Positions 6,681-12,451 of a stretch of DNA of 36,357 bases are shown here, one piece after another. This stretch comes from a virus: positions 1-36,357 of IMG/VR virus record IMGVR_UViG_3300005589_000064. One strand, given 5' to 3'. The notes beneath the pieces are model-generated. The model was not told the origin of the DNA and made no database searches. It saw only the letters and a program-made list of their open reading frames with translations. The first letter of the stretch is position 1. Each line of letters opens with the position of its first letter. A program made the position numbers and the translations under genes.

Positions 6681-6959
6681 TCAAGCACGGTACTTAATCG
6701 GCTTCGCAGAGATAATGATTTCGCGGTCATTAAGGGGGTGGATGATGAGGCGACGATGGACAACACCGCCGGGGATTTTAACATGGGCTTTAAGGGTGCG
6801 CTCTACCCCGTCACGGAGAACCAGCGTGATGGCATCGAGGAGAGAGATGAGGGCATGTTTCGAGACAATGATCTTTTCCAGGCGAGCGCCGACCATGCGG
6901 GGGGCCAGCGCGTTGGCTTGCCTCCAGGCGCGAAGGACCACCCCGTCTGCGCTGACCAC
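6681..6959 (-). CDS. Hypothetical protein downstream of the repressor
   Basis: This encodes 92 residues from GTG 6959 (VVSADGVVLRAWRQANALAP). The frame stays open upstream, overlapping the end of the repressor gene, but no ATG/GTG with a good ribosome site was found there, so the true start may lie further upstream at a rare codon. The protein is a mix of beta strands and helix (RMVGARLEKIIVSKHALISL). Same strand and operon as the repressor. Function unknown. Confidence 0.5.
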   Translation of the reverse strand: MVSADGVVLRAWRQANALAPRMVGARLEKIIVSKHALISLLDAITLVLRDGVERTLKAHVKIPGGVVHRRLIIHPLNDREIIISAKPIKYRA

Positions 6960-7024
6960 ATACGAGTTGTGCCATGCCCGCCCCTCTCGGATGCGTGCCA
7001 GGGATATAAGGAGGCCGGTTCGCG

Positions 7025-7492
7025 TTATTTGTCGTTCACCGCCTTCTTCCCAACCGCCAGGCCTTTTGGGTTTCTTTTATCGCTGGCTTCGACCAGTGTT
7101 TCTTTGACGCCCTTGATATACCCAATCGTCCTATTAAAGGTGGCTTCCGACACCATCTCAATCTCCAGCAAATCACAATTGCCGAGATATGCTTCTCTCT
7201 TGTTCTTGAATTGGGTGACCAGGTCGGCATGCCTTCTGGTGACCTCGTCCTTTATTTCAGCGCTACTTGCCTCGCCAAACAGGAAATAATCAACAGGCCG
7301 ACCAGTCGCCAAGGATACAGCTACGATGTATTCCAAGGAGGGTTTTTGCTTTGTCTTGCCATGGATATTCGTGACCACATTGGGTCTTACCCCAATTTTT
7401 TGTGCCCACTCAGAGGGCCGCAAGCCTTCTTTTTCATTATCTATTCGCTCTCTGATTTGATCGAAGTCAAGTTTTAATCCAATTCGTGACAT
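7025..7492 (-). CDS. XRE-family phage repressor without a peptidase domain
   Basis: This encodes 155 residues. Residues ~10-65 form a helix-turn-helix domain (RPSEWAQKIGVRPNVVTNIH, then KPSLEYIVAVSLATGRPVDYFLFG), typical of CI-like repressors. The remaining ~90 residues are helical and basic and lack the G-D-S-M/Lys dyad of S24 repressors, so RecA-stimulated self-cleavage is not expected. It is divergent from the Cro/Ner-like gene at 7583. Operator-like repeats lie in the 90-base gap, one covering its own start codon, which suggests autoregulation. Confidence 0.8.
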   Translation of the reverse strand: MSRIGLKLDFDQIRERIDNEKEGLRPSEWAQKIGVRPNVVTNIHGKTKQKPSLEYIVAVSLATGRPVDYFLFGEASSAEIKDEVTRRHADLVTQFKNKREAYLGNCDLLEIEMVSEATFNRTIGYIKGVKETLVEASDKRNPKGLAVGKKAVNDK

Positions 7493-7582
7493 GGTGGCTG
7501 TACTTTCCCTATTGACTTTTACACGGTGGCTGTAATAAATTTAAACAAGGTTACACATCAAGCCGAATAAATAAGGTGACAC
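7487..7582 (+). promoter_or_regulatory. Divergent control region with two operator repeats
   Basis: The words TGACATGGTGGCTGTACT (7487-7504) and TTACACGGTGGCTGTAAT (7519-7536) match at 15 of 18 positions and lie exactly 32 bases apart, about three helix turns. The second contains the inverted repeat TTACA-N7-TGTAA. The first covers the repressor start codon. TTGACT (7512-7517) with ATAAAT (7535-7540) at 17-base spacing is a plausible rightward promoter with the second site in its spacer. Half-site-like GTTACAC (7550) and GTGACAC (7575) follow. Confidence 0.6.
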
Positions 7583-7873
7583 ATGAAACGCCAAAGCCCT
7601 ATCCCGAAGAACTGGAAAGGCAACCGAATTCGCAAAGCCCTTTCCAAGGTGGGTATCACCCCCGCCGGAATTTCACGAGACCTATCGGTGACCCGCCAAC
7701 ACGTCCACCACGTAATTGATGGCAAGTCGGTAAGCGACCGAACCCGCCGACACATCGCCCGCTGTATCAATCGGGATGTTTCTGAGCTCTGGCCCCAAAC
7801 CTACCTATTAAAGAAGGACCCGACCAGGGTAGGTCGTCCCCGCACCAAGGGATTGTACCCTGATCGCACTTAA
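7583..7873 (+). CDS. Cro/Ner-like early regulator
   Basis: This encodes 96 residues. A helix-turn-helix spans about residues 14-55 (RIRKALSKVGITPAGISRDL, then RQHVHHVIDGKSVSDRTRRH). The pattern resembles Ner/Nlp or small Cro-type regulators. It is the first gene rightward of the divergent promoter region, where Cro-like proteins sit, and would shut off the repressor promoter during lytic growth. AAGGTG lies 5 bases upstream of ATG. The basic C-terminal tail (KKDPTRVGRPRTKG) may add non-specific DNA contact. Confidence 0.72.
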   Translation: MKRQSPIPKNWKGNRIRKALSKVGITPAGISRDLSVTRQHVHHVIDGKSVSDRTRRHIARCINRDVSELWPQTYLLKKDPTRVGRPRTKGLYPDRT

Positions 7874-7919
7874 CAATACAGCTTAAACTTTGAAGCTGTA
7901 TTTAACCAAGGAGGATACC

Positions 7920-8852
7920 ATGCGACAACAGGCCAACATGTACGACACCGCCCTTGTCATCACCGACGCAAACGGGAACCCGGCGACCACATCCTTGAAG
8001 GTGGCGGAGCGGTTTGAGAAGAACCACCACGCTGTGCTCCGCGACATCGAAGCCCTTGATTGTTCGAGGGATTTCACTGACACCAATTTTGGTGTCAGTG
8101 AATACAAGGACCCCACAGGCCGCAATCTCAAGCTCTACATCATGACCCGTGATGGGTTCACCTTCCTGGGTATGGGCTATCGGGGCAAGAGGGCTGCCAA
8201 GTTCAAGGAGGACTACATCGCCGCCTTTAACGCCATGGAGGAGGAACTCCGAGGCCGCCATGCCTCCGGCAGTTACGACCCCATGGAAATCATCGAGGCT
8301 GTCAAGGACGCCTGCAGATCCATCGACCTCGGCCCCTGCGCGTGCCAGGCCGTGGCGCGGGATTTCGGCGTGAGGATTGGCGCCCCCGCAGAGCTGCTTC
8401 CCCCTCGCCTTAAAAACACCAGCAACCGACCCTCACTCCCTGCACCTACCGTGGAAGAGCGGAGGGAGGCCATCGCCGGCGCTCTCAAAGCTCGTCGCCT
8501 CGAATTAGGACTCACCCCTGCCAAGCTCGCTGAAAAGATGCACCCGGACATAGCCCCCTGGAAGACCGGCCCCACAATCCTGAAAATGGAAGAAGGCAAA
8601 GAGCTGACCGAGGAAAACCTCGCCGCCGTCGTTGCTGTTCTTGGCGGGTACACCGCATACCTCACCACCCCCGGTGCCACTGTCAAATTTCTCCCGGTCC
8701 CTCTCTCTCTCCTCCGGCGCTTCCCCTCGATCCCCGACCTCCTGAAAGCCCAAGAGTCCCTTGACCACATCAACCAGCCGATCAGCGAGCGCGACCGGCT
8801 TGTACCTGCAAAGATTTTTGCCATCGACGTCCTTGAGGCGTGTGTGGGTTAA
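7920..8852 (+). CDS. rha: Rha-family regulatory protein fused to an XRE helix-turn-helix
   Basis: This encodes 310 residues. The N-terminal ~115 match the Rha (pRha) pattern: TSLKVAERFEKNHHAVLRDI, then NLKLYIMTRDGFTFLGMGYR and KAAKF-like AAKFKEDYIAAFNAME. From about residue 190 a second domain appears with helix-turn-helix features (REAIAGALKARRLELGLTPA, KLAEKM) and ends in a longer helical region. Rha of phi80-type phages interferes with growth when host IHF is absent; Rha domains commonly act as antirepressor/regulatory modules. ATG 7920 has AAGGAGG upstream; an ATG at 7890 is less favourable. Confidence 0.82.
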   Translation: MRQQANMYDTALVITDANGNPATTSLKVAERFEKNHHAVLRDIEALDCSRDFTDTNFGVSEYKDPTGRNLKLYIMTRDGFTFLGMGYRGKRAAKFKEDYIAAFNAMEEELRGRHASGSYDPMEIIEAVKDACRSIDLGPCACQAVARDFGVRIGAPAELLPPRLKNTSNRPSLPAPTVEERREAIAGALKARRLELGLTPAKLAEKMHPDIAPWKTGPTILKMEEGKELTEENLAAVVAVLGGYTAYLTTPGATVKFLPVPLSLLRRFPSIPDLLKAQESLDHINQPISERDRLVPAKIFAIDVLEACVG

Positions 8853-8857
8853 CCGCA

Positions 8858-8884
8858 GGCCCCGCCCCTTGTTCGGGCGGGGCC
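8858..8884 (+). terminator. GC-rich hairpin after rha
   Basis: GGCCCCGCCC (8858-8867) pairs perfectly with GGGCGGGGCC (8875-8884), loop CTTGTTC. It starts 5 bases after the rha stop. No T-run follows, so it is either a weak terminator or a 3'-end stabiliser. A near copy lies at 9942-9965 after the antirepressor gene. Confidence 0.5.
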
Positions 8885-8920
8885 AATAGGCTCTTCTCCT
8901 GAGTGCCTTCTGACAACCTG

Positions 8921-8938
8921 TGACATATAGTCAACTTT
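8921..8938 (+). promoter_or_regulatory. Operator candidate, inverted copy of the site at 282-299
   Basis: TGACATATAGTCAACTTT is the exact reverse complement of the 18-mer at 282-299. It lies 69 bases upstream of the zinc-ribbon gene. TTGACA at 8942-8947 follows closely and may be a -35 element or another half-site; no convincing -10 at standard spacing was found. Confidence 0.5.
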
Positions 8939-9006
8939 TATTTGACACAACAAGCATGGATCTGTAAGGTCAAGATACTATTAACCCATAATAATACAGG
9001 GGAAGC

Positions 9007-9177
9007 ATGAAAACGAAAACTGTACAAATTCAGGTCCATGAATGCTTGAGGTGCGGATACGAATGGGAGCCACGCGGTCAAAAAAAGCCAAAGGCCTGCC
9101 CGGCCTGCAAGTCGCGCCAGTGGACCATGCCGCGGAAGGAGGGCAGTGCAAAAAGGAGAGGGGGGCGCACGCCATGA
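9007..9177 (+). CDS. Small zinc-ribbon protein
   Basis: This encodes 56 residues from ATG 9007 (MKTKTVQIQVHECLRCGYEW). CLRCGYEWEPR and CPACKS form a classical two-knuckle zinc ribbon, followed by a basic tail (RQWTMPRKEGSAKRRGGRTP) suited to nucleic acid binding. Small proteins with this CxxCGYxWxPR start are common in phages of Desulfovibrio-type bacteria. The stop overlaps the antirepressor ATG at 9174, so it is coupled to that gene and may assist it. Confidence 0.75.
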   Translation: MKTKTVQIQVHECLRCGYEWEPRGQKKPKACPACKSRQWTMPRKEGSAKRRGGRTP

Positions 9178-9929
9178 ACGAGCTCATCAAAATCCACGGC
9201 GATGCCGACGAGAGGTTTCCGATTGATGCGAGGGAGCTTCATGGGTTCCTGGGGTCGAAGCAAGATTTTTCGACATGGGTCAAGGCCAAGGTCATCAATA
9301 ACCCGTATTTCGAAGAAGGCCAGGATTATGTTTTGCTCCACAATTCTGTGGAGCGGACAACGACGGGGGTTTCAGCAGGCGGCCATAACCGAATCGACTA
9401 CGCCCTCGCCGTTGACACCGCCAAAAAAGTCTCCATGGCCGAACAGACCAAGCGAGGCGAGGAGGCACGGGATTATTTCATCCGATGCGAAGAGCGACTG
9501 AAAGAGCTCGCCACCCAACCCCAAATCCCCCGGACATACGCAGAGACCCTTCGCCTCGCAGCAGACCAGGCAGAGCACATTGAGGCCCTTGAAACCCAGA
9601 AGAGAATTGACGCCCCCAGAGTCGAATTCGCCAAAACCGTGGAAGGCACGACGGAAAAAATCAGCATCGGCGCATACGCCAAGGTCACCGGGAAAATCGG
9701 GCGGAACACCCTGTTCAAAAGGATGCGAGAAAGCGGGATCCTGATGGCCAGCAATATCCCGTACCAGCGGTATATGGATCTCGGTTATTTCGAGGTATCT
9801 GAAATCGTCATCAAGCGAACCTCCAGGGACATGCTCAAGACGACCACATACCTCACCGGTAAGGGCCAGGTGTGGCTGGCAAAGAAAATTGATGAGTGGG
9901 TGGCTGAGTTCACGCCTGAGTGTGTGTAG
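9174..9929 (+). CDS. AntA/AntB-type antirepressor with KilAC-like C-terminus
   Basis: This encodes 251 residues. The N-terminal ~110 match AntA/AntB domains: VDARELHGFL-like IDARELHGFLGSKQDFSTWV, then FEEGQDYVLL and GGHNRIDYALAVDTAKKVSM. A helical linker follows, then a C-terminal KilAC-type domain (ISIGAYAKVTGKIGRNTLFK, MRESGILM, TTYLTGKGQVWLAKKI). Such proteins bind and inactivate phage repressors or alter host gene choice. With a non-cleavable repressor in this genome, this is the best candidate for the induction switch. ATG 9174 overlaps the preceding stop. Confidence 0.85.
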   Translation: MNELIKIHGDADERFPIDARELHGFLGSKQDFSTWVKAKVINNPYFEEGQDYVLLHNSVERTTTGVSAGGHNRIDYALAVDTAKKVSMAEQTKRGEEARDYFIRCEERLKELATQPQIPRTYAETLRLAADQAEHIEALETQKRIDAPRVEFAKTVEGTTEKISIGAYAKVTGKIGRNTLFKRMRESGILMASNIPYQRYMDLGYFEVSEIVIKRTSRDMLKTTTYLTGKGQVWLAKKIDEWVAEFTPECV

Positions 9930-9941
9930 GGGAACAACAAG

Positions 9942-9965
9942 GCCCCGCGCTTTGATGGGCGGGGC
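9942..9965 (+). repeat. GC-rich hairpin after the antirepressor gene
   Basis: GCCCCGC (9942-9948) pairs with GCGGGGC (9959-9965). Sequence and placement resemble the hairpin at 8858-8884. No T-run follows; the ribosome site of the next gene begins within 10 bases. Confidence 0.5.
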
Positions 9966-9985
9966 TGGTTAAAAGGAGAAAGCGG

Positions 9986-10399
9986 TTGCCTGACCAAATC
10001 AAAATCGAAGAACTGAAGCTGTTTGTGGGGACGGGGTTGAAAGTGCTTTACCGAGACAAGAAAGAGCATGAGCTAACCGGAATATCTGGCGGCCTGGCTG
10101 TACTTGGTAAGGGCGAGAATTGGTTTTACGCCGACCTAACAAATATCAAACCCATCTTCCGCCCCTGGTCCCACCTCAACAAGGAGATCGAGCACAACGG
10201 GGAGAAGTTTACGCCTTGGGTACGCAGGGCGTGTTGGGGAGCTTTGGAGCCTGAGTTTTTCGATGCCGATAAGGACGATTTGGGCTTCGAAGAAGCCTTG
10301 GAGCTTGCATCATGGCACTTCGACATTTTCAACTGGCTCAACCGCACCGGCCCCGATGGGGAACCGTTGGCGGTGGAGATGGAGTCTGACCATGGCTAA
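9986..10399 (+). CDS. Hypothetical phage protein, TTG start
   Basis: This encodes 137 residues from TTG 9986, supported by AAAGGAG at 9972-9977 with 8-base spacing; no in-frame ATG gives a better fit. The N-terminal half is beta-like (KLFVGTGLKVLYRDKKEHEL, TGISGGLAVLGKGENWFYAD). The C-terminal half is acidic and helical (EALELASWHFDIFNWL) with several Trp. No catalytic motif is seen. It opens the run of small genes leading to the integrase. Confidence 0.65.
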   Translation: MPDQIKIEELKLFVGTGLKVLYRDKKEHELTGISGGLAVLGKGENWFYADLTNIKPIFRPWSHLNKEIEHNGEKFTPWVRRACWGALEPEFFDADKDDLGFEEALELASWHFDIFNWLNRTGPDGEPLAVEMESDHG

Positions 10400-10562
10400 A
10401 ATCAAAATCAAAGAATTCCATTATTTTGAATGGGAATGCCCGACCTGCCACGCCGATAACACCGAATCAAGCATTGAGGGCTCAACTTATTGCGAGTCAT
10501 GCGGGGAAGCGTTCGAGGAAGAGGACTTTGACGACAGAATTGCAGATGGGATGGAGGGGTGA
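10392..10562 (+). CDS. Small zinc-ribbon protein
   Basis: This encodes 56 residues from ATG 10392, overlapping the previous gene by 8 bases. WECPTCHADN and YCESCGEAFEEEDFDD give two CxxC pairs spaced 17-20 residues apart, a zinc ribbon with an acidic tail. TGA overlaps the next ATG. Acidic zinc ribbons often bind proteins rather than DNA. Confidence 0.68.
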   Translation: MAKIKIKEFHYFEWECPTCHADNTESSIEGSTYCESCGEAFEEEDFDDRIADGMEG

Positions 10563-11143
10563 TGGCTGAGAAGATCTTAATCAATGACGACAGACTGACG
10601 GCTGACTTAGACCGCATCAGGTCAGGGAGTACGCAGGAGTTTTACAAGAAGGGGCTCAAGCGGGGAGATCTTGTGCTGGCCCTGGATCCACCCCGGAAAG
10701 AACTGTACGCCGAGCTGATTGACGGAAAATGGTATTGGGTGAACGGCTGCGCAGAGTGCAACGGCAAGCCAAGGGATTGGATGACATATATCGAGTGCGA
10801 AAAGCATAACGTCTGCCGCATATGTGGGGCCAAATATGCAGATCTGAAGGAGCCCCCATGGGGCGGCAAACACGGTTGGCAATGTGTCCCATGCGCAAAC
10901 AGAGAAAAAGAAGAACAGAAACGCACCGCGCTGAAGGCAGTGGCGGCCAAGGAATACGATGAGTGGGATTACCACGGGACAGATGATGTTGTTTGCCCTC
11001 ACTGCGGCTCGAGTTATGAGCCGGACTGCGAGATCCCGGAGGGTAAAGAAACCTGCGAGGTGTGCGGCGGTGAATACACAGTTGAACCAGAGTTCACGAC
11101 CACATACACAACGCAGGTTATCGGCGAGAGGATCACCGAATGA
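10562..11143 (+). CDS. Multi-zinc-ribbon protein
   Basis: This encodes 193 residues from ATG 10562, with GGAGG at 10553-10557. Three Cys clusters are visible: CAECNG (~64), CRICGAKY followed by CVPC (~83-107), and CPHCGSSY with CEVCGGEY (~140-165). An N-terminal domain (residues 1-55) precedes them, beta-like with GDLVLALDPPRKELYAELID. It is the largest member of the Cys-pair series here and could be a nucleic acid-binding scaffold. Function unknown. Confidence 0.65.
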   Translation: MAEKILINDDRLTADLDRIRSGSTQEFYKKGLKRGDLVLALDPPRKELYAELIDGKWYWVNGCAECNGKPRDWMTYIECEKHNVCRICGAKYADLKEPPWGGKHGWQCVPCANREKEEQKRTALKAVAAKEYDEWDYHGTDDVVCPHCGSSYEPDCEIPEGKETCEVCGGEYTVEPEFTTTYTTQVIGERITE

Positions 11144-11361
11144 TGGACACACGAGACCATACCCCACCCACAAAAGAAGAACTCGACCAAGCCGCCGAAG
11201 ACGAGAAGCGCATCGAGGCTCTTGAATCCGAGGGCCACCCCTCCCACTGCGCAGCCCGTCAGGTTTGGGGCGACGGCGAATGCGAATGTAACCTCTACAA
11301 GAAGGGGTATGACCCGTATGGGTGGATGAAGGAGAAAGCCAATGAACCAAGTCATCGATAA
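11140..11361 (+). CDS. Small hypothetical protein with Cys motif
   Basis: This encodes 73 residues. It starts at ATG 11140 (ATGA overlap with the previous stop); the next codon, ATG 11143, is an equally possible start. The N-terminal part is an acidic helix (KEELDQAAEDEKRIEALESE). C-terminal residues include HPSHC and GECECNLYKKGYDPYGWM, giving a possible small metal site. It overlaps the next gene by 20 bases in a different frame. Confidence 0.55.
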   Translation: MMDTRDHTPPTKEELDQAAEDEKRIEALESEGHPSHCAARQVWGDGECECNLYKKGYDPYGWMKEKANEPSHR

Positions 11362-11662
11362 AAGAATCCCGATGCCGGACTGCCTCACAAAGCAACCCTT
11401 GGTTTTCGGTAACCGGGAGCAGATATGGGCAATCGAGGATGTTGAAAGGATCGTTGCAGAGGCGAACGAAACCAACGCAGCCGGTGAAACAAAAAAACAA
11501 TACAGGGTGAGCGTTACCTTCGAGGCGACTGAATACGTCACGGTATGGGCACACTCTGAAAAAGAAGCTGAGGAGTTGGCGGTTGATGAGATTGACGATA
11601 GCCCCGATCTGGACGTAACAGCCTGGGCGAGTGAGGTGAAGGCAGATGCCAATAAAAACTGA
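11342..11662 (+). CDS. Hypothetical protein with a small alpha/beta domain
   Basis: This encodes 106 residues from ATG 11342, with AAGGAGAAAG upstream. The C-terminal half (YRVSVTFEATEYVTVWAHSE, KEAEELAVDEI) reads as a compact beta-strand/helix unit seen in many small phage proteins whose job is not known. The N-terminal half is helical. It has no Cys pairs, unlike its neighbours. Confidence 0.6.
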   Translation: MNQVIDKRIPMPDCLTKQPLVFGNREQIWAIEDVERIVAEANETNAAGETKKQYRVSVTFEATEYVTVWAHSEKEAEELAVDEIDDSPDLDVTAWASEVKADANKN

Positions 11663-11891
11663 AACCAAACGCCCCGAAAACTGGCTTTGCGGCATATGCG
11701 GAACTCGCTTTGCGCTCAAGGAGTCAGCGGAAAAATGCGAGGCCCGTCACCATGCCGACACGGAACAAGTCATATGGGCCGGTGAATGCGAAGAGGAAGG
11801 CTGCTTCAGCACCACCAGCGCCGAGCTCGACAAAGACGGAAACACCCTGGCTCTGTTTTGTGATGAGTGTGGGTGGAGGGAGGAGAGGTGA
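11646..11891 (+). CDS. Small zinc-finger protein
   Basis: This encodes 81 residues from ATG 11646. CGICGTRF, then CEARHH and later FCDECGWREER, gives two or three metal sites. The first resembles a C2H2-like arrangement (C-x2-C ... C-x3-H). It overlaps the previous gene by 17 bases and is joined to the next by GTGA. Probably nucleic acid-binding; no family assigned. Confidence 0.62.
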   Translation: MPIKTETKRPENWLCGICGTRFALKESAEKCEARHHADTEQVIWAGECEEEGCFSTTSAELDKDGNTLALFCDECGWREER

Positions 11892-12367
11892 GGAGGGTTG
11901 ACACAACAAGACTCAGAAAGATGTATCTCGGTGGCCTATCCGTCAGGAGCCCCCACGGAAAAGGGCGGAGCTATTCGCCGAAAATGCCGCGCGGAACCGC
12001 TTGCAAGAATTGTTGCATGCCGATGAGGGGTGATGACGGCAGGGCTACCGAGTGCATCTTCAACTCAAGGACAGTTAACGGAACGCTCGCACCCTACGGC
12101 CTTTGTATCCCTGTCTATGATGACTCATTTATGGCGGACCTTCATTGCGACTATGTTAGGGGGTGGGTTCTCGAAAACTTGATGGAACCTAAACAGGAAG
12201 AATTGAGGTGCAAATGCACGCGCTGCCGGAATACCCACGCCGAATCTGACCGAACATGGAGCCCCCCTGACAAGGATGGGGGCCGGCATGGCGAGTGCCC
12301 ACGATGCGGTGGGCGGACGTTTACACGGGTGAAGGATGACCAGCAACCCACCACCGAACACGAATAA
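11888..12367 (+). CDS. Cys-rich hypothetical protein, GTG start
   Basis: This encodes 159 residues. GTG 11888 shares GTGA with the previous stop and has GGAGGGAGGAG just upstream; GTG 11867 is open but lies inside the previous gene. Two Cys clusters are present: CKNCCMPM with a later C near residue 55, and CKCTRC with CPRCGGRTF at the C-terminus (zinc ribbon). It is the last of the Cys-pair gene series before the integrase. Confidence 0.6.
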   Translation: MRRVDTTRLRKMYLGGLSVRSPHGKGRSYSPKMPRGTACKNCCMPMRGDDGRATECIFNSRTVNGTLAPYGLCIPVYDDSFMADLHCDYVRGWVLENLMEPKQEELRCKCTRCRNTHAESDRTWSPPDKDGGRHGECPRCGGRTFTRVKDDQQPTTEHE

Positions 12368-12382
12368 ACCAAGGGAGCCGAT

Positions 12383-12451
12383 TTGACCAACACACCCCAA
12401 CATATGGTATCATACCTTCGCAACCCGTATAGGTTGCGAGGAGGTGAATAT
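12383..12451 (+). promoter_or_regulatory. Integrase leader: promoter candidate and RBS-proximal hairpin
   Basis: TTGACC (12383-12388) and TATCAT (12408-12413) could be promoter elements, but the spacing of 19 is long. GGTATCATACC (12406-12416) is a perfect palindrome. TCGCAACC (12418-12425) and GGTTGCGA (12432-12439) make an 8-bp hairpin directly abutting the GGAGGTG ribosome site (12440-12446). This could tune integrase translation. Confidence 0.45.

Noticed and set aside
6738-7289. Rightward open frames across the repressor operon
   Set aside because: They lie opposite the repressor and its downstream gene and show no domain pattern. The AAGGAGG at 7008-7018 has no well-placed ATG after it.
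10622-11719. Long leftward open frame (365 codons) opposite the zinc-ribbon genes
   Set aside because: It is antisense to a chain of overlapping genes with good ribosome sites; its translation is Cys/Arg/Leu-rich without domain pattern, as expected for a shadow of Cys-coding genes.
12383-12451. TTG-started longer integrase
   Set aside because: ATG 12452 has a near-perfect GGAGGTG, and a hairpin and palindrome occupy the upstream stretch, which looks like a leader.
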